NCBI GenBank assembly: GCA_002492725.1
Contig: DLAF01000012.1
Location: forward strand, 1-8,146
Origin: Lachnospiraceae bacterium UBA7054
Lineage (GTDB): Bacteria > Bacillota > Clostridia > Lachnospirales > Lachnospiraceae
Reading direction: 5' to 3'
Length of the DNA stretch: 8,146 nucleotides
In this document: in pieces, positions 1-5,968 of the stretch
Layout: each line of letters opens with the position of its first letter
Position numbering within the stretch: position 1 is the first letter of the stretch
Position numbers and translations under genes: made by a program
The notes under the pieces: generated by a model
What the model was told of the DNA's origin: nothing
Seen by the model: only the letters and a program-made list of their open reading frames with translations
The model's database searches: none

Positions 1-27
1 TTTATTAAATGACTGCTATACAAACAC

Positions 28-56
28 AGAGAGGACGGCAAATTACCGTCCTCTCT
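28..56 (-). terminator. Rho-independent terminator, possibly bidirectional
   Basis: A perfect 11-bp stem (AGAGAGGACGG, 28-38, paired with 46-56) closes a 7-nt loop. It begins about 40 nt after the stop codon of the small CxxC gene, so it should end the fapA transcript. The T-tract is modest on both sides (GTGTTTGT on the minus strand, TTTCT on the plus strand). It may therefore also stop a plus-strand gene arriving from the left of the window. Confidence 0.7.
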
Positions 57-96
57 TTCTCATGATTCCTGATTTGTACTGATTCATCCGTTTTCT

Positions 97-315
97 TCAA
101 TATTCCTTCGCAATCTCCTCCTCGATCCCGTATTGCTTTTTGAACGCAAATAAATCCTCCGGGCCTCGGATCAGCATGACCTCCTCAAATTTCCCTGTCT
201 GTAAATTCTTAAATCCGGCCACCTGTTCTCCGTTGCAAATGCTGCATTTTAAGATCGGTTTACAGGTTTCCCTGTCATAGGCGACTTTAGGTGTCGCTGT
301 TTTCTTTTTGAACAT
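97..315 (-). CDS. Small conserved-looking CxxC protein, function unknown
   Basis: This 72-residue soluble protein begins MFKKK. It has a cysteine cluster at residues 18, 24 and 27 (CSIC is 24-27), followed by short beta-like stretches and an acidic C-terminus. One CxxC is only half of a usual zinc ribbon, so metal binding would need dimerisation or a partner. A longer reading from GTG at 333 is possible. The ATG at 315 is preferred because AAGGAG lies 7 nt upstream of it, and the GTG start would translate through that site. The start is 15 nt after the fapA stop, and the ribosome binding site adjoins and partly overlaps the end of fapA, so the two genes are probably translationally coupled. 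I recognise no named family. The gene is probably real, given its signals and its place in the operon. Confidence 0.75.
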   Translation of the reverse strand: MFKKKTATPKVAYDRETCKPILKCSICNGEQVAGFKNLQTGKFEEVMLIRGPEDLFAFKKQYGIEEEIAKEY

Positions 316-329
316 GAAGTTACTCCTTA

Positions 330-1907
330 TCACTGCTTATTGGAAATGATCCGAATCTCATTCCTGCCCTTCGTATAAGTTACATCCCGATACTCCGAAT
401 GCAAAAGCTCCCGCACACCGTTTATGATAATCACACAGCCCACGTTGGACAGACCGCTGACCACAATCTTTCCGTCGGCGGAACGCCTGTTGATATCAAT
501 CAGCTCCTCCCGCTTTTGCGTGATTTCCTTTAGCTTTAACTGATTATTGATCTTCCTTCGCATCTGCTCCGCCTTCTGCTCATTCAGCGCAGGCGTGAAA
601 GGCTGATTCTTCATCTGATAATCGAGGCGATCCAGCGTGCGAATGGCATCCGTCATATTTTCCTCGTATTCTTCCGCCAGACGATCGATCTCACTCATCT
701 TTGTCTTAAATTCACAATCCAAACCAATGACCAATTGCGTATCGACTCCCGCGCGGTTCCCGATCGAAGCGGCTGAAATTTCTTCCACCGCCGTCACCCT
801 GCCGCCAATGATGGTTCCCCGATTGCCGACAACCTTCACATTGTGTCCTGACTCCACCTCGCAGTTTAACAGGGCTCCGGTGTTGACTTCCATACCCGCA
901 TAAACCTGCGTCTGTTCAATAAAACGGGCCATGACGTTTCCTCCGGCACGGATCGTACCGTTTCCCGATCCCTGCATGCCGTTCTTTAGGATAACATCCT
1001 TTCCCGCAATAATATTCGCGGTCTCCACATGCCCGTTGATGGTAATATTCCCCGTCGTCTTCACCGTTACACCGGCAAACACATTCCCCTGGATCAGCAC
1101 GTCCCCGTGAAAATCCAAACTGCCGGTGGCCGCATCCAGATTGCCATCCAGCACATAGATCGGCGTCACGGTAAGAGTCCTTCCATTCAGCGTGACGTTG
1201 CCCTCCACGTCAGCATAATATTTACAGCCGTCTTCGTCCATGCTGCAGCGTTTACACTGCAGGGGCGGCAGTCCCTTGCCCTCATAAGCGCCAATATCAT
1301 TCCCGCGGATATCTTTACCGTACACCGCCGGGATTGGCGGGTGATAGGTAACAAGCGTCTCCCCTTCCCGCACAAGCTCGATCTTTCCCAACACATTATA
1401 ATCCACCGAACCGTCCGGCAGGATGATCGGCTCCGTCTCGGGATGCGGATTAAAATGGTACTCAAAATAACCGTCACGCCCGTCCTTCGCGGCGGTGCCT
1501 GTCGCAATCAGTATCTCCTCATAATTCTGTTTTCCCTCCGCAATCTCAGAAATCGCTTTTTCCCGGATACCATGAACGATACCGTTCTCCTTTAGCACCC
1601 CCTGCAGCTCCTCCATCGAAAAGCGGCGATATACGGTGAGCAGCGCCTCCATATAAGTCTGCCCGATCCGTAAAAGGTAGTCCTCTCCATTGATAATGAT
1701 CGGATTCCCCTGAAGCCTCCCCTCCACAGCATAGTCCGGCTCCTCTTTTTCCTCCTTGAAAGAACGGCGGCTGTCTTTTTCTCCGGCAGGATATCGCTCC
1801 TCCGGTGAGAGGAACATGGTTTTCTTCTGTTCACTCTCGTTTTCTTTCCGCGCTTCTTTCTTCAGTTCTCTTTTGTTTTCTTTTCCTGTCTGTCTGAATA
1901 ATCCCAT
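330..1907 (-). CDS. fapA: FapA family (DUF342) protein, polymer-like beta-helix with coiled coil
   Basis: This 525-residue protein has the FapA/DUF342 layout. Residues 1-58 are a charged lysine- and glutamate-rich leader. Residues about 60-230 form the FapA N-terminal region. Residues about 245-395 are short glycine-rich beta-helix turns with repeated GNI/GDV/GNV steps (for example GDVLIQGNVFAG and GNITINGHV). Residues 400-475 are a coiled coil rich in Glu, Lys and Arg, and a short beta C-terminus follows. In Vibrio vulnificus FapA is linked to flagellar assembly and cell-pole placement; clostridial members are mostly uncharacterised. No signal peptide or membrane helix is visible, so it is probably cytoplasmic. 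The start is supported by AGGAG 7 nt upstream and by a good promoter. A cysteine group at 218, 221 and 228 (CKRC plus one) is an odd detail. The family call is firm; the exact role is inferred. Confidence 0.93.
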   Translation of the reverse strand: MGLFRQTGKENKRELKKEARKENESEQKKTMFLSPEERYPAGEKDSRRSFKEEKEEPDYAVEGRLQGNPIIINGEDYLLRIGQTYMEALLTVYRRFSMEELQGVLKENGIVHGIREKAISEIAEGKQNYEEILIATGTAAKDGRDGYFEYHFNPHPETEPIILPDGSVDYNVLGKIELVREGETLVTYHPPIPAVYGKDIRGNDIGAYEGKGLPPLQCKRCSMDEDGCKYYADVEGNVTLNGRTLTVTPIYVLDGNLDAATGSLDFHGDVLIQGNVFAGVTVKTTGNITINGHVETANIIAGKDVILKNGMQGSGNGTIRAGGNVMARFIEQTQVYAGMEVNTGALLNCEVESGHNVKVVGNRGTIIGGRVTAVEEISAASIGNRAGVDTQLVIGLDCEFKTKMSEIDRLAEEYEENMTDAIRTLDRLDYQMKNQPFTPALNEQKAEQMRRKINNQLKLKEITQKREELIDINRRSADGKIVVSGLSNVGCVIIINGVRELLHSEYRDVTYTKGRNEIRIISNKQ

Positions 1908-1954
1908 AGCCGGTCTCCTGATGGCGTTACTTTTCGTAACCTATCCTCCCTTTC

Positions 1955-1983
1955 ACTATACCCGAATCCCGGCTTGCTTACAA
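1955..1983 (-). promoter_or_regulatory. Sigma-A promoter of fapA
   Basis: On the minus strand, TTGTAA (1978-1983) and TATAGT (1955-1960) are separated by exactly 17 nt. This puts the start of transcription near 1948 and gives a leader of about 40 nt. The leader contains a small hairpin, GTTAC-GAAAA-GTAAC (1926-1940), just before the ribosome binding site. The -35 box lies only 7 bp from repeat copy 1, so the repeat is in the upstream-element position. Confidence 0.6.
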
Positions 1984-1990
1984 GTCCCTT

Positions 1991-2092
1991 TACTACTACT
2001 GCTACTGTTTACCGTCACTCTTGGAATCTTTGAGCGAAACGCTCTTTGTGATGCCAATTGGCAAAAGATAAAAAAGATGTCCCAAGTGATAT
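1991..2092. repeat. 102-bp structured direct repeat, copy 1
   Basis: All 102 bases are identical to copy 2 at 3045-3146. The element begins with a TAC-rich run, followed by a foldable core. The outer stem pairs TCAC (2015-2018) with 2086-2089, TTGG (2021-2024) with 2082-2085, A2025 with T2080, and ATCTTT (2026-2031) with 2073-2078. Inside it are hairpin GAGCG-AAA-CGCTC (2032-2044) and the palindrome TGCCAATTGGCA (2052-2063). Together these make a three-way-junction-like fold. The copy starts 7 bp upstream of the fapA -35 box and ends 14 bp beyond the rpn stop codon. It has no terminal inverted repeats of the IS type and no convincing reading frame. Confidence 0.9.
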
Positions 2093-2106
2093 TCCACGAC
2101 AGTGCT

Positions 2107-2937
2107 TTATGCGTTACGCTCCGCTTGCAACCGACTTACTTCCTCAAGAGAAAGTCCTGAAATGGCTACGATTTCTTCTAAGGCATATTTCCCGGCAGAT
2201 AACATGCGGAGAGCCGCTTCTTTCATACCTTCTTTTATACCTTCTTTCCGGGATTCATTTCTCATATCCTCCAAAATACGACACATCTCACCCACTCCTT
2301 TCGGATCTTCTTTTAAATATCGTGTTCGGTCTGCCATCAAATCAAAATACATTTCGGATGCCCGTGTGCAGTTAAAATCATGCATGAGCTTTCCGATATC
2401 GGATTCTCCACGATATTCTCCATTTACATATAGGATATGTTCCCCATCTTCAAAAGATTTACCCGTAGCAAGGTTCAATCTCTCAATCGGATAAACCGGC
2501 TCGCCTTTGCCATAAAAATCTTTCTCGATAATGAAGATTGTATAGGTGTCCGGCAGTTCCTTAAATTCCTGCCCGGCATGAAGATTCTCTATATCCATCA
2601 CGCTGGAATGGTATCTTGCCCTGTGCGGATCCGCTCCTTTTTCCTGTCTCTGGATTTCCAGATCATATCTTTTCCCGTCTGAATCTGTCCCATATGCGTC
2701 CAGACAAATCGAACGAGCCCCAGCCAGCCTTTTCATATCTTTCTGTGTTTCGCAGGCGGTGATAATCAAATCCTGCTTATCCGTGATAATGCGTAACACA
2801 AATTCCGCCAGAGGAATGTTATCCTTGAACAGACAGCGCATAAAATCATCGTCAATAGGTCTTAAATCACGCAGGCATTGTAAATCTTCACGATGCCGCT
2901 CTCCTGCCGGCATTTCCCTTTGCTTATGTAACTCCAT
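2107..2937 (-). CDS. Rpn-family PD-(D/E)XK nuclease (annotated elsewhere as transposase)
   Basis: This 276-residue protein belongs to the Rpn / PF12784 group, often labelled 'PD-(D/E)XK nuclease family transposase'. The N-terminal DDDFMRCLFKD (29-39) is typical. The nuclease core reads LDAYG, with Asp80, then YDLEIQ (91-96), with Glu94 and Gln96, so the D...ExQ site is intact. The conserved RARYHSSVMD follows at 106-115. The C-terminal part has KEGIKEGMKEA and a short helical end, EEIVAISGLSLEEV. E. coli Rpn proteins are DNA endonucleases that raise recombination, and some act in phage defence. The length is normal for the family and there is no frameshift. The start has AGGAGG 11 nt upstream, which is slightly long. 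The gene sits between two identical 102-bp repeats, which suggests an accessory unit. Nuclease activity is inferred from the motifs. Confidence 0.92.
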   Translation of the reverse strand: MELHKQREMPAGERHREDLQCLRDLRPIDDDFMRCLFKDNIPLAEFVLRIITDKQDLIITACETQKDMKRLAGARSICLDAYGTDSDGKRYDLEIQRQEKGADPHRARYHSSVMDIENLHAGQEFKELPDTYTIFIIEKDFYGKGEPVYPIERLNLATGKSFEDGEHILYVNGEYRGESDIGKLMHDFNCTRASEMYFDLMADRTRYLKEDPKGVGEMCRILEDMRNESRKEGIKEGMKEAALRMLSAGKYALEEIVAISGLSLEEVSRLQAERNA

Positions 2938-2958
2938 ACTATCATAAACCTCCTGTTT

Positions 2959-3027
2959 TTACAAGCCGAGAGCAAAGTTGATCGCCACGATTTCTTCCAT
3001 CTTCAAATGCAGCAAATTTTTCAAGCC
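2959..3027 (-). pseudogene. Possible remnant of the 3' end of a second rpn gene
   Basis: Read on the minus strand, this stretch encodes MEEIVAI followed by a short divergent end and a stop. The intact neighbour encodes LEEIVAISGLSLEE near its own C-terminus. At the DNA level 13 of 14 bases match (2984-2997 against 2165-2178), with looser similarity on both sides that suggests a small frameshift. It lies between the rpn start and repeat copy 2. The match is short, so coincidence is possible. Confidence 0.35.
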
Positions 3028-3044
3028 GACAATATAAAAACCTC

Positions 3045-3146
3045 TACTACTACTGCTACTGTTTACCGTCACTCTTGGAATCTTTGAGCGAAACGCTCTT
3101 TGTGATGCCAATTGGCAAAAGATAAAAAAGATGTCCCAAGTGATAT
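3045..3146. repeat. 102-bp structured direct repeat, copy 2
   Basis: This is an exact duplicate of 1991-2092 in the same orientation; 952 bp separate the two. The outer stem runs from 3069 to 3143, with hairpin GAGCG-AAA-CGCTC at 3086-3098 and TGCCAATTGGCA at 3106-3117. It lies upstream of rpn. If the candidate promoter just beyond it is real, the copy would form the structured start of the rpn leader, with copy 1 falling in the 3' untranslated region. Recombination between the copies would remove 1054 bp, including the whole rpn gene, and leave one repeat. Confidence 0.9.
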
Positions 3147-3147
3147 C

Positions 3148-3176
3148 AGAATAACACATTTAAAATGGCTATGCAA
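3148..3176 (-). promoter_or_regulatory. Candidate rpn promoter with extended -10
   Basis: On the minus strand, TTGCAT (3171-3176) and TATTCT (3148-3153) are 17 nt apart, with TGT directly before the -10 box. Transcription would start at the edge of repeat copy 2 and give a leader of about 200 nt. Both hexamers are weak matches, so this is only a candidate. Confidence 0.3.
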
Positions 3177-3180
3177 CCCC

Positions 3181-3239
3181 ATGCTGCATTCCCCAATCTA
3201 TACCAATTCATTCTTAATAACATTTATTTTATGCAGCAT
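3181..3239. promoter_or_regulatory. Pair of ATGCWGCAT operator-like sites
   Basis: ATGCTGCAT (3181-3189) and ATGCAGCAT (3231-3239) are near-palindromes and are also inverted copies of each other. They are exactly 50 bp apart, close to five helical turns, so a protein dimer at each would face the same side of the DNA. They lie between the divergent rpn and XRE genes, 125-185 bp upstream of the XRE start. Binding by the XRE protein is a guess. Confidence 0.35.
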
Positions 3240-3325
3240 CAAATCTATTTCCATATTTTCCTATTTTTTATGCGGTTTGTTTATTTTCACTCATCCTTTG
3301 CTTAAATAATGTACAGTAAAGAAAG

Positions 3326-3358
3326 TATAATTACTATCTTACGATCAGAGAAAAGAGG
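3326..3358 (+). promoter_or_regulatory. -10 box and ribosome binding site of the XRE gene
   Basis: A consensus TATAAT stands at 3326-3331, and AAGAGG (3353-3358) lies 5 nt before the ATG. The best -35 candidate, TTAAAT at 3302-3307 with an 18-nt spacer, is poor. Such a promoter might need an activator or might be deliberately weak. Confidence 0.45.
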
Positions 3359-3363
3359 TTCTT

Positions 3364-3723
3364 ATGGAATTTGGTGAATTTCTGGCTGAACTGCGCAAAG
3401 AAAAGGGCTATCTGCAAAAAGAGGTTGCCGCCTATCTGAACATGACTGTCGCTACGATTTCCAATTACGAAAAGGGTGTCCATGCTCCGGACCTTAGCAC
3501 TTTGGTTAAATTGGCTGATTTCTTTGACGTATCCACTGACTATCTCCTGCAGAGAACTAAATATAAAGCCGGCATTGAGTCCTTAAACAAAGAACTCTCT
3601 GCCGACTATACCGTTGGCGACCTGATGAACACCACGCTGGAACTGGATCGCCGCAACATTAACGCGCTGCTTGATTACTATGAGCTTTTGTCACTGCGCA
3701 ATTCGTTCAATCGGGTGAAGTAG
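3364..3723 (+). CDS. XRE-family helix-turn-helix transcriptional regulator
   Basis: This 119-residue DNA-binding protein has a Cro/C1-type HTH over residues 6-62. The two DNA-contacting helices lie in LQKEVAAYLNM and VATISNYEKG (17-38), followed by the usual PDLSTLVKLADFFDVSTDYLL. Residues 70-119 form a helical tail (TTLELDRRNINALLDYYELL) that probably dimerises or binds a partner; no enzyme motif is visible. It is the only plus-strand gene between minus-strand neighbours. It diverges from rpn and converges on the lipoprotein gene, whose stop codon is just 11 bp away with no hairpin between, so the two messages may overlap. It may control itself or rpn through the ATGCWGCAT sites. The HTH call is firm; its targets are unknown. 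Confidence 0.92.
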   Translation: MEFGEFLAELRKEKGYLQKEVAAYLNMTVATISNYEKGVHAPDLSTLVKLADFFDVSTDYLLQRTKYKAGIESLNKELSADYTVGDLMNTTLELDRRNINALLDYYELLSLRNSFNRVK

Positions 3724-3734
3724 AAAACGAGGAG

Positions 3735-4304
3735 CTATTCAACCTTCTTCGGCTTTTCAGGCTTTTCAATCAGCTCAATTTCCTCAAGCGTTTTCGGCTC
3801 GATCTCATCCTGCTCCATGATACCGGCAAACGTCACGCCCTCGCCCGCATTCATCTTAATGGAAAAGTCGCAGACGGCACGCTCCCCATCGCTTACAAAC
3901 CCAATCTTGCCCTCTCCCTGTGCCACGTCCACCTTCACATCAATCTTTTTATCCGTGCCGGCCGCCAACAGAGTCTCCGTTCCGTCAGGAGCCGTATACA
4001 CCAGCTGCAATGTTCCCCGCGTACACTCCATTTTGCCCGTAACGTTTACGCTGCCGCCGCCTTTTGCCGCCGTCACATAGACAAGCTCACCGTTACCGTC
4101 ATCCGCCGCCTGATGCAGCTTCCCCTTCACCTTACAACTGTCCTCTTTTTTATCTATGCTGTAGCGGTCAAAATAACTCGTATCTGCATTAAATATGCCA
4201 ACCGATATTTCCGTGTCCGTATTTTCATCCGCCATGGAAACACCTGCCCTGCATCCGCACAACACCACACAGACAGCCATTGCCATAATCAAATTCTTTT
4301 TCAT
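3735..4304 (-). CDS. Small predicted lipoprotein, function unknown
   Basis: This 189-residue secreted protein has a short basic start (MKKN), a hydrophobic stretch, and a lipobox-like L15-C-G-C18. Cys18 would carry the lipid and anchor the protein to the outer face of the membrane. The mature part looks beta-rich, with segments such as GSVNVTGKMECTRGTLQLVY, and has further cysteines at 57, 94 and 145. The C-terminus is an acidic and proline-lysine tail (EKPEKPKK). I recognise no named domain. GGAGG lies 5 nt before the start. The gene is 98 bp downstream of the cyclase on the same strand with no clear terminator between, so co-transcription is plausible. A role tied to cyclic di-GMP signalling would be inferred from position only. 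Confidence 0.82.
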   Translation of the reverse strand: MKKNLIMAMAVCVVLCGCRAGVSMADENTDTEISVGIFNADTSYFDRYSIDKKEDSCKVKGKLHQAADDGNGELVYVTAAKGGGSVNVTGKMECTRGTLQLVYTAPDGTETLLAAGTDKKIDVKVDVAQGEGKIGFVSDGERAVCDFSIKMNAGEGVTFAGIMEQDEIEPKTLEEIELIEKPEKPKKVE

Positions 4305-4402
4305 TTCCTCCTCCGTTCCGAAACCTCACAGATTACCGTTCACGCCGGCTTGGGATTCCTATCTATGATAACGATTCAGAAAAGGAAATATCTTCAAAAA
4401 TT

Positions 4403-5887
4403 TTAACGTCCGGCTTTTTTCCGTCTCTTATCCTCATACATCATCTGATCCGCCGCCTCCCTAAAGTCTTCCTTCTCCAGCCGACAGTATCCGATGGCGT
4501 AACTGACGGGAATCGCACAGGCTTGATTATAGTCCCCGCAGCGATCTTCCAGATTGCGCAGAAACGTCTGCGCATCCTTATCATACAGCACGGCAAATTC
4601 ATCTCCGCCCTGACGGTAAGCCCTTCCGTCATCTCCCACCACGTCAGCCAGCAGGCGGGCAAACCCCTGCAGCAGTTTATCGCCGGCGGAATGACCGATG
4701 GTATCATTCACTAATTTCAAACCGTTGAGATCAGCAAGAAAATAAAAGGCGTTCTTCTGTTCCTTCCATTTAACCAGATCCCGCTCCAGCGCATTCCGAT
4801 TATAGATATTGGTCAGATAATCAATATAGGCAAGCCTGCCGCCCACCTCCGTGCAAAATGATATGATATTGCGCATGCACTCGTGTTGATTTTTCGTCTC
4901 ATTCCCTGCCAACACCTTTGTTTCTATGACAAAGGTCTCTTTATCATACTTTTTCTCAATGCTCTTTTTCACTTCGTCAAGCACTGTCTCCGCCTTCTCC
5001 TGCACATTACCGATAAACGCCACGCCGTTTTCACCGACCCGATAACCGCGCAGACGGTATTGTCTGAATTCCTTATGAATATCACGTAGAATCAAAACAT
5101 CCTGTTTCCAGTCAAGATTGTTTTCTGTCTTACAGAAACATAAAACACCCACGATGAGCTTCTGTTTCCCGAAATCAAACTCCTCCAACACTTTTTCAAA
5201 AGAATATTGATTGAACAGCATAGTATTCTCGTCTACATATTTTTCAGTATTCTCATTGCTCAAGATCAGACCAAGCAAAATCAGGGTCGCGCAGACCACG
5301 ACCACCAGCGTCTCCGGAATCAGCATCTGAATCAGAGCCGTAACCACAAAGAGCGGCACGGCAAGTATGATCGCCAGTCTCTTATCCTTATCCATAATCT
5401 TCCAGTAGCGAAGGCAGTAATATAAGATCAGTAGCAGATAAATTACCAAACTCGCATACAGTGCATACGCTTTAGGCCCCAGAGAATAATCCGTGGTCGT
5501 CCCGCTGACATAGGTGATCGGAAGCACAAAGATCCCCACAGCCGATGCCACAACAGGCAAACTCTGCAGAATCCTCACAGTCCCGGAAAATCTAAGGGTC
5601 GTTTCCAAATAGCTTCTCATATACACAAACAAAAGATAGACAAAACCCAGGATTGACAACAGATAAATAATGTGTGCGATTAAATTCAGCGCATCCGGAA
5701 CCACATCCCTGTGATTGACCGTGCATATGGTAATCAGATCAAAGGAGGAATTGACGATTGCCACAGCAATCAACCACTGAAATATTCTGGTAGACCGCAC
5801 CGGAATATGGGGCTTCCGATAATAGAAACCCACCATATATAACATAAGCAATAGACATGCCGCTGATGTCTTGACAAGTACTAGCAT
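4403..5887 (-). CDS. Membrane diguanylate cyclase with tandem GGDEF-like domains
   Basis: This 494-residue protein should make cyclic di-GMP from two GTP at the inner face of the membrane. Residues 5-210 hold about seven hydrophobic helices (near 7-23, 36-54, 66-90, 110-128, 139-160, 171-190 and 191-210), a likely sensor. Residues about 225-345 resemble a GGDEF fold with a lost signature: RVGENGVAF (283-291) stands where RxGGDEFA belongs. The C-terminal domain (355-490) is canonical, with DYLTNIYNRNAL, metal-binding Asp386 in DLNGLKLVND, and GGDEF at 427-431. No RxxD inhibitory site lies five residues before GGDEF, so classical product inhibition is not expected. AAAGGA lies about 8 nt before the start. 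The signal sensed is unknown. Confidence 0.93.
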   Translation of the reverse strand: MLVLVKTSAACLLLMLYMVGFYYRKPHIPVRSTRIFQWLIAVAIVNSSFDLITICTVNHRDVVPDALNLIAHIIYLLSILGFVYLLFVYMRSYLETTLRFSGTVRILQSLPVVASAVGIFVLPITYVSGTTTDYSLGPKAYALYASLVIYLLLILYYCLRYWKIMDKDKRLAIILAVPLFVVTALIQMLIPETLVVVVCATLILLGLILSNENTEKYVDENTMLFNQYSFEKVLEEFDFGKQKLIVGVLCFCKTENNLDWKQDVLILRDIHKEFRQYRLRGYRVGENGVAFIGNVQEKAETVLDEVKKSIEKKYDKETFVIETKVLAGNETKNQHECMRNIISFCTEVGGRLAYIDYLTNIYNRNALERDLVKWKEQKNAFYFLADLNGLKLVNDTIGHSAGDKLLQGFARLLADVVGDDGRAYRQGGDEFAVLYDKDAQTFLRNLEDRCGDYNQACAIPVSYAIGYCRLEKEDFREAADQMMYEDKRRKKAGR

Positions 5888-5928
5888 TAGGTGATTCCTT
5901 TCATTGCTTTTTCTTTTCTCCTGCGGCC

Positions 5929-5957
5929 ATTATATCACAAAAGGCAGACCGGTTAAA
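5929..5957 (-). promoter_or_regulatory. Extended -10 promoter of the cyclase gene
   Basis: TGATATAAT on the minus strand is a perfect extended -10 (hexamer at 5929-5934). At a 17-nt spacing the -35 is the weak TTTAAC (5952-5957), which sits in the terminator hairpin and on the stop codon of the upstream gene. The expected transcript has a leader of about 35 nt. Confidence 0.6.
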
Positions 5958-5968
5958 CCCGATCTGCC
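5943..5968 (-). terminator. Terminator overlapping the stop of the FliD_C-like gene
   Basis: GGCAGA (5943-5948) pairs with TCTGCC (5963-5968). After one A-C mismatch, CGG pairs with CCG around a TTAAAC loop. On the minus strand the stem is followed by TTTTGTG. The stem begins inside the last codons, so termination is set right at the end of the gene, next to the cyclase promoter. Confidence 0.6.

Noticed and set aside
1029..1595. 188-codon plus-strand open frame inside fapA
   Set aside because: It is the antisense shadow of the conserved FapA coding region, with no promoter or ribosome site, and its composition reads as reverse-complement of glycine-rich repeats.
1991..3146. Classical IS element bounded by the 102-bp repeats
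   Set aside because: There are no terminal inverted repeats, no short target duplication and no DDE or serine/tyrosine recombinase; only the Rpn nuclease lies inside.
1991..3146. CRISPR-like repeat pair
   Set aside because: Only two copies of a 102-bp unit nearly 1 kb apart, with a gene as the 'spacer' and no cas genes.
2959..3159. 66-codon minus-strand open frame running through repeat copy 2 and the rpn scrap
   Set aside because: It has no proper ribosome binding site, and its N-terminal half is just the repeat (a TAC-rich run read as serines). It does not look like a selected protein.
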